DNA of 64,000 nt from JBAYFX01 sp041666965. GTDB lineage: Bacteria > Patescibacteriota > Microgenomatia > UBA12405. The stretch lies in NCBI GenBank assembly GCA_041666965.1, contig JBAYFX010000002.1, positions 1-64,000 of the forward strand, in the 5' to 3' direction. A program made the position numbers and the translations under genes. This document shows, in pieces, positions 49,397 through 58,165 of the stretch. Position 1 is the first letter of the stretch; each line of letters begins with the position of its first letter. A model generated the notes under the pieces. The model saw only the letters and a list, made by a program, of their open reading frames with translations, ran no database searches and was not told the DNA's origin.

Positions 49397-50608
49397 TTAG
49401 CTTAATGTCTCACCCACCACTGACCTAATTGCTCCAATAACCTGCTGCTCTACATCAGGATTATTCCTACTGCTTCCGTCTTCAAATTTTTCCCATACAG
49501 CCGGCTCCGAGCCGACAGCATGCACATTAAACAAACGTCCACCCATCGTAACCACCAAAATTCCCCAATCGGCACTCCGGCTTACCCTAATACTTACGCT
49601 TATCCCGCCAATAGTTACTACCCCGTCTATGTCTTGTCTAGATTCGATAAGCTGATCCCTAACTCTATCTAATAATCCTCTGTCAGCTTTAATTCTTACC
49701 TTTTCAACCGCAAACCTTTGCTCAAGACTGTCCCCTCCGGTAACTATCAGTGGCCGGGTCGGACCTTTAGCATCGACCGCTCCCTCCGCTTTTATCGGTT
49801 CCCACACTTTTGTAAAGTTCTGATCGTCTTTTCTACCACTAAACTCTGCCATCTCCGAACCAAAGAGTCTTATTAATCTCCGCATAGTTTTATTAACCTC
49901 GCCCACTGAAAATGTATCACTCCCCAATGGTCTAAAAACAACCTCATCATTCACCTGGTTTAATCCCTCTACTTTGAAATTTTTTCCACCATTGTCCAAA
50001 ACATTCACTCTCGGATTATCACCATCACCTCCTTGAATAATTACCATCATCATTTCTCCTCTTCCATCTTCGGTTAGTTGGCAATGTAACACCGTGTGAA
50101 TACTACCATCTTGGCTCCTATGCTCTTTACCCCCTAACCTTTGTAATCCGGCTACAATTACTCCAAATCTTGAATCTTCTGGTGTCAAACAAAACTCGCT
50201 TCTTGAATTAGTATCAACAGTCTTAGCTACCTCTCTTGTCCCCACTGATATTATTTTCGCCTCCGCCGATTTCACTGTTATCTCCTCACCTCCCATTCTC
50301 TTTTCAGGTACATAACCAGTATCAAGACCTTGCAAACCTTTCGTTTTTCCGGCTGCGCGATTCTTCCTCACCAACTCATCAGTCCAGTTCCAAGCAGACA
50401 TTCCCCTATCATCCGCGTCCGCTCCCCCATCTCTCCACCTTAGTCTACTTACTGCTTTAAATATTATTTCACCATTTCCCAAGTTCCTAATTCTAAAAAC
50501 ACCTTGCTCTTGCTCTCTTTCCTGATATACGATATTTTCATCAATCACCTCCCCCCCAAACCTAACATGATAAACATATTTTTGACCTTCAGGACAATTC
50601 TTACACAT
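49397..50608 (-). CDS. Array paralogue 1 (403 aa, cytosolic, unknown)
   Basis: No known family. The N-terminus has one CxxC (MCKNCPEG), followed by a beta-rich part (YHVRFGGEVIDENIVY), a charged linker and two comparable alpha/beta segments (residues ~120-235 and ~265-400) with a short helix followed by strands, e.g. DGVVTIGGISVSIRVSRSADWGILVVTM. This fits loosely the repeated domain of the other array members. No signal peptide. TGATATTAT ends 6 bases before the ATG. Last gene of the array, next to the rpsB promoter. Confidence 0.55.
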   Translation of the reverse strand: MCKNCPEGQKYVYHVRFGGEVIDENIVYQEREQEQGVFRIRNLGNGEIIFKAVSRLRWRDGGADADDRGMSAWNWTDELVRKNRAAGKTKGLQGLDTGYVPEKRMGGEEITVKSAEAKIISVGTREVAKTVDTNSRSEFCLTPEDSRFGVIVAGLQRLGGKEHRSQDGSIHTVLHCQLTEDGRGEMMMVIIQGGDGDNPRVNVLDNGGKNFKVEGLNQVNDEVVFRPLGSDTFSVGEVNKTMRRLIRLFGSEMAEFSGRKDDQNFTKVWEPIKAEGAVDAKGPTRPLIVTGGDSLEQRFAVEKVRIKADRGLLDRVRDQLIESRQDIDGVVTIGGISVSIRVSRSADWGILVVTMGGRLFNVHAVGSEPAVWEKFEDGSSRNNPDVEQQVIGAIRSVVGETLS

Positions 50609-50632
50609 ATGCCAATAATATCACAAACTAGA

Positions 50633-50824
50633 TCATGTTTTAACCTTGTTTTCCTCCGTTATGATCAGCCTGGCTTGAGGTAATTCTGGTTTAATCGGAA
50701 CAATTACTAAACCATTTGTATCAACTCCTTTTCTCTTCCACCCTCCTAACGGTTCCCATGGTCCTTTTGGTATCTGAAATCCATTATCATTATCTAAAAT
50801 TTTTTTATAATCATGCCTTCCCAT
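50633..50824 (-). CDS. Orphan protein (63 aa)
   Basis: Small basic protein with a Gly/Trp/Pro-rich centre (IPKGPWEPLGGWKRKG). Unrecognised. TATAAT ends 5 bases before the ATG and there is no Shine-Dalgarno site. The TATAATTAATTATGG start region is nearly the same as that of the zinc-ribbon gene at 58575-58790 (TATGATTAATTATGG). Confidence 0.5.
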   Translation of the reverse strand: MGRHDYKKILDNDNGFQIPKGPWEPLGGWKRKGVDTNGLVIVPIKPELPQARLIITEENKVKT

Positions 50825-50884
50825 AATTAATTATACTACGCACCCAGTAAGTACACCGTAAAAATTTAATCAGTATTACTACTT

Positions 50885-51469
50885 TTACAAAAGTCCCATT
50901 TTCATCATTTGTACGTTAAATACTCCCATAACCTTAGTTGCTATTTCACTGGCTTTTGTTATCGACATGTCACACAAATTAAAGACCTTGAAACTAGTCA
51001 ATTGCGCATCTTTCACCACAAAACTCAAACCATACCAGTTTTCCCCTGTTCTTACTCTAAGTAAAAACTGATCCTCTACCTTATCCCATTGCGCAACAAA
51101 TTGATCATCAGGATTCATACCAAATATCAAGGAAACACCATTGTAACCAGCCATAGTCAAACTTTTTAATGTGCTACGCATTAGTAAAATCCTATACCAA
51201 TCATTTTCCCCTATTCCCGCATCAATCATTTGATTTCTTAATTCATTACTGGTGCCGCTCCATTTTAAAGCTGCTCCGGTTTTATCATATTTAGCTATAG
51301 AATAAGTAGGGTCTCTTAGTCGAATCCCTTCCCCTACAGGGTATGGCAAGCTCCCATCGTCCACAGCCGCCCCAAATCCAAAACATTTTGGGGATAGTTG
51401 TACCCCCTTTCCCCACAAAGTCGGCCCGTCACTTCCTCTAATCTTACTTTCAATATCTCCAAAACTCAT
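50885..51469 (-). CDS. Array paralogue 2 (194 aa)
   Basis: One copy of the array domain: a helix with GIGENDWYRILLMRSTLKSL (residues ~85-105), then QFLLRVRTGENWYGLSFVVKDAQL and a C-terminal helical region. The first 80 residues are specific (LWGKGVQLSPKCFGFG). The ATG at 51469 is taken, since TGGTATAAT ends 5 bases before it and the upstream GTG and TTG would lie in the promoter. The promoter region matches that of the next paralogue (TTATAGGTTTA about 20 bases upstream). Confidence 0.55.
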   Translation of the reverse strand: MSFGDIESKIRGSDGPTLWGKGVQLSPKCFGFGAAVDDGSLPYPVGEGIRLRDPTYSIAKYDKTGAALKWSGTSNELRNQMIDAGIGENDWYRILLMRSTLKSLTMAGYNGVSLIFGMNPDDQFVAQWDKVEDQFLLRVRTGENWYGLSFVVKDAQLTSFKVFNLCDMSITKASEIATKVMGVFNVQMMKMGLL

Positions 51470-51519
51470 CACCAATTATACCATATATAAACCTATAATA
51501 TATTAAAACTTCTACACCC

Positions 51520-52200
51520 TCACCCTAAAGTAGATTGACCATAATAACCATCTTTTCCCGCTAAATCTACTGTAGTTTCTGGATTATTTATTATACTGGG
51601 CAACAAAGCCATTATTTTGTCTATCCCAATTCGTTTTTTACCATTTTCTAATCTAGAATCTCTACCTTCAACTGTAAATTCAACTAACTTACTTCTCTCA
51701 AATTTACAGTCCACCAGTACACTATCAGGATTATCAATTTCACTTACAATCATTCTCAAATTTTTTGTGGAATTATCCCAAAACAGTATTAGTCTATTTC
51801 CGCTCTCTCCTATCAACTTATTAATTAATGCTGATTCCAATCCTTCAATACGTGAGACCTTATCTTCTAATTTATTTGTTAACCTCATAATCATTTCCCA
51901 TCTCTCTTGGTTTATTCCTACTCCCTCCATCATCATAGCCAACCCATAATTATCCATACCTTCCCACAGCTTCGACCACTCTTCTTGTTGCAATGGGCCC
52001 CCTACCCCCTGAGTCTGGTTTTCTACCATATCAGTCAAACCGTGTACAAAAGTCATTGATCCTTCCCCGGGTGGATAACCCCCCACAGTCGGCCGCGTCC
52101 AAACACCTATCAATCCCCATCTTAAAACGAAATCAGCGCCTTGCCCCAAACTCCACTCCCCATCTCCTAATGTGCCCCTTGGGCTCACTTCGTAAATCAT
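51520..52200 (-). CDS. Array paralogue 3 (226 aa)
   Basis: One copy of the array domain: GVGINQERWEMIMRLTNKLEDKV (residues ~95-117), then NLRMIVSEIDNPDSVLVDCKFERSKLVEF and a C-terminal helix (GIDKIMALLPSI). The N-terminal ~70 residues are Gly-rich, with a PPGEGSM motif comparable to PVGEGIR in paralogue 2. ATG 52200 is taken because TGCTATAAT ends 5 bases before it. Cytosolic by lack of signal. Function unknown. Confidence 0.55.
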   Translation of the reverse strand: MIYEVSPRGTLGDGEWSLGQGADFVLRWGLIGVWTRPTVGGYPPGEGSMTFVHGLTDMVENQTQGVGGPLQQEEWSKLWEGMDNYGLAMMMEGVGINQERWEMIMRLTNKLEDKVSRIEGLESALINKLIGESGNRLILFWDNSTKNLRMIVSEIDNPDSVLVDCKFERSKLVEFTVEGRDSRLENGKKRIGIDKIMALLPSIINNPETTVDLAGKDGYYGQSTLG

Positions 52201-52231
52201 CGACAATTATAGCATAAGTAAACCTATAATA

Positions 52232-53395
52232 TTAGTTTTTATTATCGTACCACCTAGGCAAGTCCACCCCAAAACACCCAATTACCCCATCACCCTCAAC
52301 TTCTTTAAACATTGAATTAAGATGAACCAGTTTTATCTCTCCTAACCCACCCTCCGTTACACAACAAGACAGCATTTCCACTGCTTTTCTCATTTTTGTT
52401 CTTATTCTCCAGTCTACCGACTCAACCCCTTTTCCTGTTTGATTCATCAAATTCACTAATACCACCTCTCCCTCCTCATCAAAATTCGCTATTATTTTCC
52501 AATTTTCATTTGTAACTTTATCTTGAATCACGATTCTTAATATTCTGTCATTTGACTCCCAAGCTCCAATCGCTTTATTAGTTTCTCCGTCTGCTACTAA
52601 AATTCCCACATCCGCACCCGCATCATAATATAAAGAATTCTCAAGCATCCCTTTTACCCCATAAATCCCATCCAAATCCCCTTGGTTAAAACCCAACCCT
52701 TCTAATCTTTTTCTAACTTGATATGACGTCCCCTCTTCCCACCCGCCCCCACTCATTTCCTGTTCTTCACGTAACTCAGTTATGTTTTCTTTGGCTGCTT
52801 TATGTACTACCTGCCACATACTACTCCAATCAAAACCCTCTTTAATATCACCATCTATCTCAGTTACCCTGTCACCCTCAAACCTTACTCTAACTTTTGC
52901 TAAAGTTTCACCCTCTTCTTCTGGCTCCAATTCAATTCTCAAAACTCCATCATCAGCATAACTTGCCAGTAATTTACGGTCCCCTATTCGGTAAGTTAAA
53001 TATCCAACCTCTCCGCTCGCCATATCAGTCCCAATTTGTTTTTTTATATCAACCACGCTTAAAAATGCCGCACCCCCCAACTTCATTTCCACCAGCTTAC
53101 GTTTATCCAATCCACTAGGTTTCAAAGTCAATGTCTCCGCTTGGGGCATTACTTCACCCTCCACTTTCAGAGTCTCCATAGCTTCTCTAAAGGCCATTTC
53201 GTTTTCAATACCTTCCATTAAACTCTCCCGGCTTCTCATTGCCCTGGTTACTTCTGGTAATTTTGGTCTTGGTCCGTCCCCCGTCGGATATTCCATTCCT
53301 GTTACTCGTGTCCTAAATTGACTCAAGCACCCGGCTACTTGCCAACCAAGAGGGTTATACCCTCTCTTTCCTTCACCGCTTTCTATTTTAGCCAT
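52232..53395 (-). CDS. Array paralogue 4 (387 aa, two domain copies)
   Basis: Two alpha/beta segments resemble the array domain: one at ~105-210 (GVLRIELEPEEEGETLAKVRVRFEGD) and one at ~220-370 (RLEGLGFNQGDLDGIYGV, then RILRIVIQDKVTNENWKIIANFDEEGEVV). Highly acidic; no signal peptide. The TAA of the preceding zinc-ribbon gene overlaps its ATG at 53395, so the two are coupled. Confidence 0.55.
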   Translation of the reverse strand: MAKIESGEGKRGYNPLGWQVAGCLSQFRTRVTGMEYPTGDGPRPKLPEVTRAMRSRESLMEGIENEMAFREAMETLKVEGEVMPQAETLTLKPSGLDKRKLVEMKLGGAAFLSVVDIKKQIGTDMASGEVGYLTYRIGDRKLLASYADDGVLRIELEPEEEGETLAKVRVRFEGDRVTEIDGDIKEGFDWSSMWQVVHKAAKENITELREEQEMSGGGWEEGTSYQVRKRLEGLGFNQGDLDGIYGVKGMLENSLYYDAGADVGILVADGETNKAIGAWESNDRILRIVIQDKVTNENWKIIANFDEEGEVVLVNLMNQTGKGVESVDWRIRTKMRKAVEMLSCCVTEGGLGEIKLVHLNSMFKEVEGDGVIGCFGVDLPRWYDNKN

Positions 53396-53667
53396 TAGTT
53401 ACTTGGGTGGTACATGCCCACCCTTGCCCCTAATTTAACTGCATAATCGATTAGGAGTAAATCATCTGTCACCCTGAGTCCCTTTAAATTCAGTTGTATG
53501 TCACCTCCACCTCTTGGTTGTGGTAAATCTGCCACTACCAACTCAGTTGTCAACCCATATTCACCAATACACTTTCGGCAGGCGTCAACCGGCTCTCTTC
53601 TCCCCCCTGCTTCCACCACCGCCAATCCAACTCCGATTTCAGTTTTGCAAAATGTACATTTACTCAT
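53395..53667 (-). CDS. Zinc-ribbon-like protein (90 aa)
   Basis: MSKCTFCKTEIG and DACRKCIGEYG give two CxxC pairs about 25 residues apart, a typical zinc ribbon. The C-terminal half is beta-rich (GGDIQLNLKGLRVTDDLLLIDY). Lies within the array, 2 bases after paralogue 5 and overlapping paralogue 4. Whether it works with the paralogues is inferred from coupling only. Confidence 0.6.
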   Translation of the reverse strand: MSKCTFCKTEIGVGLAVVEAGGRREPVDACRKCIGEYGLTTELVVADLPQPRGGGDIQLNLKGLRVTDDLLLIDYAVKLGARVGMYHPSN

Positions 53668-53669
53668 AA

Positions 53670-54644
53670 TTAATTCAAATTTAAATTTATAATTCGTCCA
53701 TTAGTTACAACTGTATCTTCCTTCCCCCCATAAACTCCAAACCTATCAACTTTACTTGGATCAACCCATCCCAAGTCAGGTTTAGGGTCATCTACAAATT
53801 CAAAGACCGGAATCTCTTCTTTCTGTGTCTTCTCTTGTTCTAGTTCTACTACTTTCCAATCAGAAGTAACCAACCCGCAAATCAGACCTGTTTCAGCTCC
53901 CTCTTCTCCCAGTTCTCCGCCCTCAGCCTCTTCAATTATCTCAATTCCCCTAATACTCTCCGCTTCTCCGTACTCCATTAAGTGGTTCAAAAAACTACTC
54001 ACTATTCCTCTTTGAACCTCATCAGGCAAACTACCCGCCTGGGTAATAAACGCAAATGCCTCAACTTCCCCGCTCTCACCAAACCCAAAGCTAATCCCAA
54101 AATCTTCCATCGAGTCGTCACTCCAAACAACTGCCAAAGTCCCCTCCGCCCTATCCCACATCACCGAAGCATCAAAACTTCCAGCAGCTAAAAATGCACA
54201 GGCGACCTGCTCCATACCATTAAGCGCTTTGCCTAATTCCTTCTTAAAATACAATATTCTGGCCCAACTTTCCGGACCAAACCCAAATCCTTCCATCTCC
54301 GTTCGGAAATCCCCCAGCTTCCTCCATTCAATTTCCCTTTCAATTACCTTCAAGCCTTCGTATTTGGGCATATCCGTTACCGGTACTCCCATTCCGGCAT
54401 AAACGCACAACGATTCTTCCCAAACTCTAAAAGCCTCTTCCATTTTTAAAAACCGCACTGGCAATACCGGGTCAATCCCTTCCTTCTCCCTCCTGAACCC
54501 TACTCCCTTCAGACTCTCTCCAGTTGCGCCCCCCCCTGCCACGTCCATAACTAACTGCGAATATGGCCTCAACGCCACTCCATCATGACCCTCCCTCCTT
54601 TCACTTTTATCTTCACCTCTTATTTCTTTTTCTAAATCTCCCAT
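53670..54644 (-). CDS. Array paralogue 5 (324 aa)
   Basis: The N-terminal motif EGHDGVALRPYSQLV matches EGNDGLALRPVTGCV of paralogue 6. One clear copy of the array domain: GFGPESWARILYFKKELGKAL (~120-140), then TLAVVWSDDSMEDFGISFGFGESGEVEAF and a C-terminal helix. Acidic tail. The ATG at 54644 shares a base with the preceding TGA (TGATG); GGGGGAG lies 6 bases before it. GTG and TTG codons further up would overlap this Shine-Dalgarno. Confidence 0.6.
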   Translation of the reverse strand: MGDLEKEIRGEDKSERREGHDGVALRPYSQLVMDVAGGGATGESLKGVGFRREKEGIDPVLPVRFLKMEEAFRVWEESLCVYAGMGVPVTDMPKYEGLKVIEREIEWRKLGDFRTEMEGFGFGPESWARILYFKKELGKALNGMEQVACAFLAAGSFDASVMWDRAEGTLAVVWSDDSMEDFGISFGFGESGEVEAFAFITQAGSLPDEVQRGIVSSFLNHLMEYGEAESIRGIEIIEEAEGGELGEEGAETGLICGLVTSDWKVVELEQEKTQKEEIPVFEFVDDPKPDLGWVDPSKVDRFGVYGGKEDTVVTNGRIINLNLN

Positions 54645-56557
54645 CAGTTTCTCCCCCACCAACTACTAATAACTAATCTAGGAGCAAGTTCTTTTATTGT
54701 AATTCTTTGCAAACTTTTCTCACCCATAACACCCCTTAATTCCCAATCAACTGGAAATTCACCTTTGGTCGTGTCATCCACTCTTTTCTCCTTTTTGGGA
54801 ATAACTTCACAACTCCAATCATCCTGTTTTGCCGCCATTTCCCCCAATAGTGCCAACCCCATACCCACTTTTCTATTTTGCCACCTTTTTCCCTTTCCCT
54901 CTGTTAGTTCCATATCCCACGCCGCCAATTCTCCACTTTCGTCAAACATAAAATGTAACCTATGTACTTCTTCCCCCTTTCTCCAACCTACCTCTACAAA
55001 CCCCGGCTTTTCCCCGCTTACCCAAACCGTATGTTTTCTCAGTTCTGTTTTCAGTTTTATTACTGTACCCTCTGGCTCGTTTATCAAACTTTTTTCAATC
55101 CCTCCGGCCATTACCACTAAGTCGTACCACCGCTCATGAGTAAACCCCGCCTCCTCCAAAGCTTGCTGAAACTCCCCTACTTTGCTCCAAACCACACCTA
55201 GTTGGCTCTCCAGTTTCTTGTCATTACCTTTATTTAATCCAATTACCCACGACCCTTTAGCTCTGAAAATTTTTGAAGTTAATGTTTCTTCACAAAAGTA
55301 ATTTGGTTCTGCCTCAAGAGGTTCGTTTTTAGGTCTAAATCCCCAAAACTTTGCTTCGTGATTTTTCTCCACCCAGCACCGTCCTCCGTCCCTTTCCTCA
55401 ACCCTAGGTCTCCTCTCTGCTCTAGGCCCCACTTCTTCCAGCTCAACCAAATTAATATCAATATTCGTCTCTTCCGTCTTCATTAGTCGCATTATGGCCC
55501 TTACCTCACCAATTCCTTCCACCCATTCATCTTTTGGGTACTCTTCACCGTTCCTTTCCACCGTTAACATCGCCAAGTCACCCGCCTTGTCAAACATAAA
55601 AGTCAGTGTCTTTTCCTCACCCTGCCCCGCCCTGTCCCAAATCAGTGTCAACCGGCATTTTCCTTGTTCCCACTCCAACCCAATTACCTTTTCTCCAATG
55701 GTAATCTCTCCCACTGCCATTTTATTACTCTCACCTACAAGTTTAGCTTCCCCAATATCTTTTAGATGAAGTACGTTTACCCAATCTTCGTGTTCAATAC
55801 CGCAGTCATTTAACAACTGCTGTCTTTTACCAACATTTTCCCAAGTCTCAGGCTCCCCTTCACCTAATTGGTCAACTACCAAAGTTCCTTCAGTTGCTAA
55901 CTGCTGTTCGGTAAATGCTCCAATGTCATAAATCAAACTACTTCTGTCCACCTTCTTCATTTTGGCAAGTAATTTCTCTATAACAGTTTTTCTTGTTTCT
56001 AAGTCTCCTACCGACTCTGTGTCAATTTGCAAATCCAAGCACTCAAAGCCACCTTCTTTGCTAAAGCCAATACACAACGAATGCCATCTCAACTCCTCAT
56101 TATTCCAAAAAATATTTAGCGAACTCTCGTCCACATCCCATTGAGCCCCCACCTCTTCTCTATTAATCCTTAAATTCCCACTAGAAATAATTTGTTTTTT
56201 GTCGCTATCAATAACTATCCTTAACTCTTGGCGTAAATACAACACATCCGCCCAAGCTTCCCGGTCAAAGCCGTTTTTCACCAATTCCTCTCCCGCTTTA
56301 GTTCCCTTCATTTGATCCCAACTACTACTAAAGTCATTTTCTGTCCGATATGGCCATCTGGTCCAAGGCACTTCGTCTCCTCCATGGGCCGCCAAACAAA
56401 ACTGTACATCTACTCCCCAAGACTGCTCAAGGTCCGCAATTATTCTTGGAAACAAGTCACTAGAATATGCCGATTCAGCCCCCGGTTCCAATGCTTCCCT
56501 AACACATCCCGTTACCGGTCTGAGCGCCAAACCATCATTCCCCTCAACCCTGCCCAT
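54644..56557 (-). CDS. Array paralogue 6 (637 aa, three domain copies)
   Basis: Three copies of the same domain show its shape best: FDREAWADVLYLRQELRIVI, IEHEDWVNVLHLKDIGEAKL and FTHERWYDLVVMAGGIEKSL each start a copy and are followed 40-60 residues later by SLNIFWNNEELRWHSLCIGF, RLTLIWDRAG...TFMFDKAGDL and FVEVGWRKGE...HFMFDESGEL. Pattern: a helix around W, a W/V-W strand, an F-x-F strand and a Gly turn. No enzyme motif and no signal. ATG 56557 is chosen because GGGGAG lies 7 bases upstream; ATG 56572 is possible. Confidence 0.6.
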   Translation of the reverse strand: MGRVEGNDGLALRPVTGCVREALEPGAESAYSSDLFPRIIADLEQSWGVDVQFCLAAHGGDEVPWTRWPYRTENDFSSSWDQMKGTKAGEELVKNGFDREAWADVLYLRQELRIVIDSDKKQIISSGNLRINREEVGAQWDVDESSLNIFWNNEELRWHSLCIGFSKEGGFECLDLQIDTESVGDLETRKTVIEKLLAKMKKVDRSSLIYDIGAFTEQQLATEGTLVVDQLGEGEPETWENVGKRQQLLNDCGIEHEDWVNVLHLKDIGEAKLVGESNKMAVGEITIGEKVIGLEWEQGKCRLTLIWDRAGQGEEKTLTFMFDKAGDLAMLTVERNGEEYPKDEWVEGIGEVRAIMRLMKTEETNIDINLVELEEVGPRAERRPRVEERDGGRCWVEKNHEAKFWGFRPKNEPLEAEPNYFCEETLTSKIFRAKGSWVIGLNKGNDKKLESQLGVVWSKVGEFQQALEEAGFTHERWYDLVVMAGGIEKSLINEPEGTVIKLKTELRKHTVWVSGEKPGFVEVGWRKGEEVHRLHFMFDESGELAAWDMELTEGKGKRWQNRKVGMGLALLGEMAAKQDDWSCEVIPKKEKRVDDTTKGEFPVDWELRGVMGEKSLQRITIKELAPRLVISSWWGRN

Positions 56558-57599
56558 TTTTTTCTCCCCCATTTTTTATAAACGCATCTAATGCCAACAC
56601 TAATTGGGGTACTTCCGCCATTAATCGCAATCTTTCAACTAAACTCATTGGTTTTGTGCCTCTATTAGCTACAAATTTCACCGCACTCTCCTCTCGTATA
56701 TCAAATTTCTCTTTTGTTTTACCTACCTTAAAACACATTTGAAATCCTCCCGGTCTGCCATCCAGCGTGCTCGAAATCATCAGGGTTGTCTCGCCCCCCT
56801 CAAACTGCCCCAACCATAGTCCTCTTGCCTCACTTTCCGTTACTTTAATAGCCATCCCTCTGCCTCCGTCCTCATCTGGTGGCAAATCCTCCAAATTCAC
56901 CACTAAATCTTCTAAATGTTCACGACCAGACAGTTCCATTCCTCTATTGTCCTGAGCCGAGGTCTTTTCTTCTTCCCGTCCCATTTCAGCCAATAATTCT
57001 GGAATCCAAGCCAAAATCGCTACTTTTTCTCCCCGACACAATTCCCTCTTTTCACCTGTAGGGGTTGCTAATTCATAGCATTCTCCTTCAACATATTTTA
57101 ATCCCTCCCCCTCCCCCCTTTTAATCCCAAGAACCATTCGCTGTTCACTTTCACCCTTATTTACTGTAATTTCAATTCGACTTCTTCTTTTTGTAGTTAC
57201 GTCCATAAAGGCTCGAACCCCAATCTCCCCGGCTTGTAACTCCACCTCAGTTCTTTTTCCGTCTTCTTCTTCTAGAAGCCTTCCAGTCATGGCTTGGGCC
57301 AGGTCATTAATCCACTCCTGTTCAACCCCTCCTCTCCTTATCTCAGGATCAACCTCATCTCGTAGACCCCAAACCACTGTCATAATACGAGTCACTAATT
57401 CTCCTTCTATTGGTACAGCTCCATTAAGTGCCGCCTCCCGAAACCCACCTCTGAAAAAAGTAGTGCCAGATCCATGTTCTGGTGTGTCTAATAGAAAAAG
57501 ATTTCGCGTCCCCTTACCAATTTCACCCGCCCCCGTCTTCAATCCATCATCATTTTTTAGTGTTCTACCTTTTCCAATATTTCGGAAATACTCAGCCAC
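56544..57599 (-). CDS. Array paralogue 7 (351 aa)
   Basis: Starts at GTG 57599 with a weak AAGGAA seven bases upstream. The N-terminal NDDGLKTGAGEI weakly echoes the DGxALRP motif of paralogues 5 and 6. Two beta-rich segments (SRIEITVNKGESEQRMVLGIK and ETTLMISSTLDGRPGGFQMCFKVG) fit the array domain loosely. Very acidic and Glu-rich. First large gene after the structured element; overlaps the next by 14 bases. Confidence 0.55.
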   Translation of the reverse strand: MAEYFRNIGKGRTLKNDDGLKTGAGEIGKGTRNLFLLDTPEHGSGTTFFRGGFREAALNGAVPIEGELVTRIMTVVWGLRDEVDPEIRRGGVEQEWINDLAQAMTGRLLEEEDGKRTEVELQAGEIGVRAFMDVTTKRRSRIEITVNKGESEQRMVLGIKRGEGEGLKYVEGECYELATPTGEKRELCRGEKVAILAWIPELLAEMGREEEKTSAQDNRGMELSGREHLEDLVVNLEDLPPDEDGGRGMAIKVTESEARGLWLGQFEGGETTLMISSTLDGRPGGFQMCFKVGKTKEKFDIREESAVKFVANRGTKPMSLVERLRLMAEVPQLVLALDAFIKNGGEKNGQG

Positions 57600-57631
57600 T
57601 CCGGTTCCTTTGCTTTAAACCCAATAAATTA

Positions 57632-57808
57632 TTACGTTCCATAATCCGGTTGAATATAAGCACTAATTTTTTGCCCGTGTAATCTATCCCTGTTTGGTCC
57701 ACAAACTCCGCTAACATTCAAGGATTGTGAAAGTGTTCCCTGGTAAACAATTATTCCCATCTCAACTCCGGTAGTTTCTCTTCCCTTTTTTAAACAGATA
57801 TTTGACAT
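57632..57808 (-). CDS. Small orphan protein (58 aa) after the structured element
   Basis: Reads MSNICLKKGRETTGVEMG, then VYQGTLSQSLNVSGVCGPNRD and a short tail, and stops in TAA at 57634-57632. The SLNVSGVCGPNR part recalls VNVSGVPEGC of the Cys-rich family at 3.8 kb, possibly a remnant or distant member. The ATG lies 13 bases beyond the left inverted repeat of the element. No Shine-Dalgarno site. Coding status moderate. Confidence 0.5.
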   Translation of the reverse strand: MSNICLKKGRETTGVEMGIIVYQGTLSQSLNVSGVCGPNRDRLHGQKISAYIQPDYGT

Positions 57809-57974
57809 TGTTTTGTTTTAAAATCCGGGTTCTTGTGTTGTGTGTTGCTTGTGTTTGTTTTGTTTTTTGTTGGCTTGGTTTGTGCCCTTGGCCGCTTTTC
57901 CCGCCTGTCGGCGGGACGGCATCTCGGGCATCGCCGCTTCTTTGTGTGCGCCCAAGCCACCGTCCCGCCTGCTT

Positions 57975-58151
57975 TTACGTCGTCGTTACCTCCTCAGGTA
58001 GACCTTGCTTGGCACGGCATTCTGGACATAACTTCCGTCCATAGACCCTGCGTCCGCATCCACCTTGGCACCAGCACCCGTTTTTGCAACGAGTAGAGTC
58101 TGACGCCCTTCGACGACGCTTTTCCTCAGCCGGCTGTTTGTTGGGAGACAT
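57975..58151 (-). CDS. Zinc-ribbon-like basic protein (58 aa)
   Basis: Basic N-terminus (PAEEKRRRRASDSTR) then CKNGCWCQGGC and LCPECRAKQG: six Cys arranged as CxxxCxCxxxC...CxxC, fitting one zinc site with spares. GRRVYGRKLCPECRAK is a typical zinc-ribbon ending. A strong Shine-Dalgarno, AGGAGG at 58160-58165, lies 8 bases from the ATG. The gene is enclosed in the inverted-repeat element and its GC-rich codons differ from neighbours. Likely binds nucleic acid; role unknown. Confidence 0.75.
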   Translation of the reverse strand: MSPNKQPAEEKRRRRASDSTRCKNGCWCQGGCGRRVYGRKLCPECRAKQGLPEEVTTT

Positions 58152-58159
58152 GGTGTCGC

Positions 58160-58165
58160 CCTCCT
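58160..58165 (-). promoter_or_regulatory. Strong Shine-Dalgarno of the 58-codon gene
   Basis: AGGAGG with an 8-base spacer to the ATG at 58151. Decides the start and supports the short ORF as real. Confidence 0.85.
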
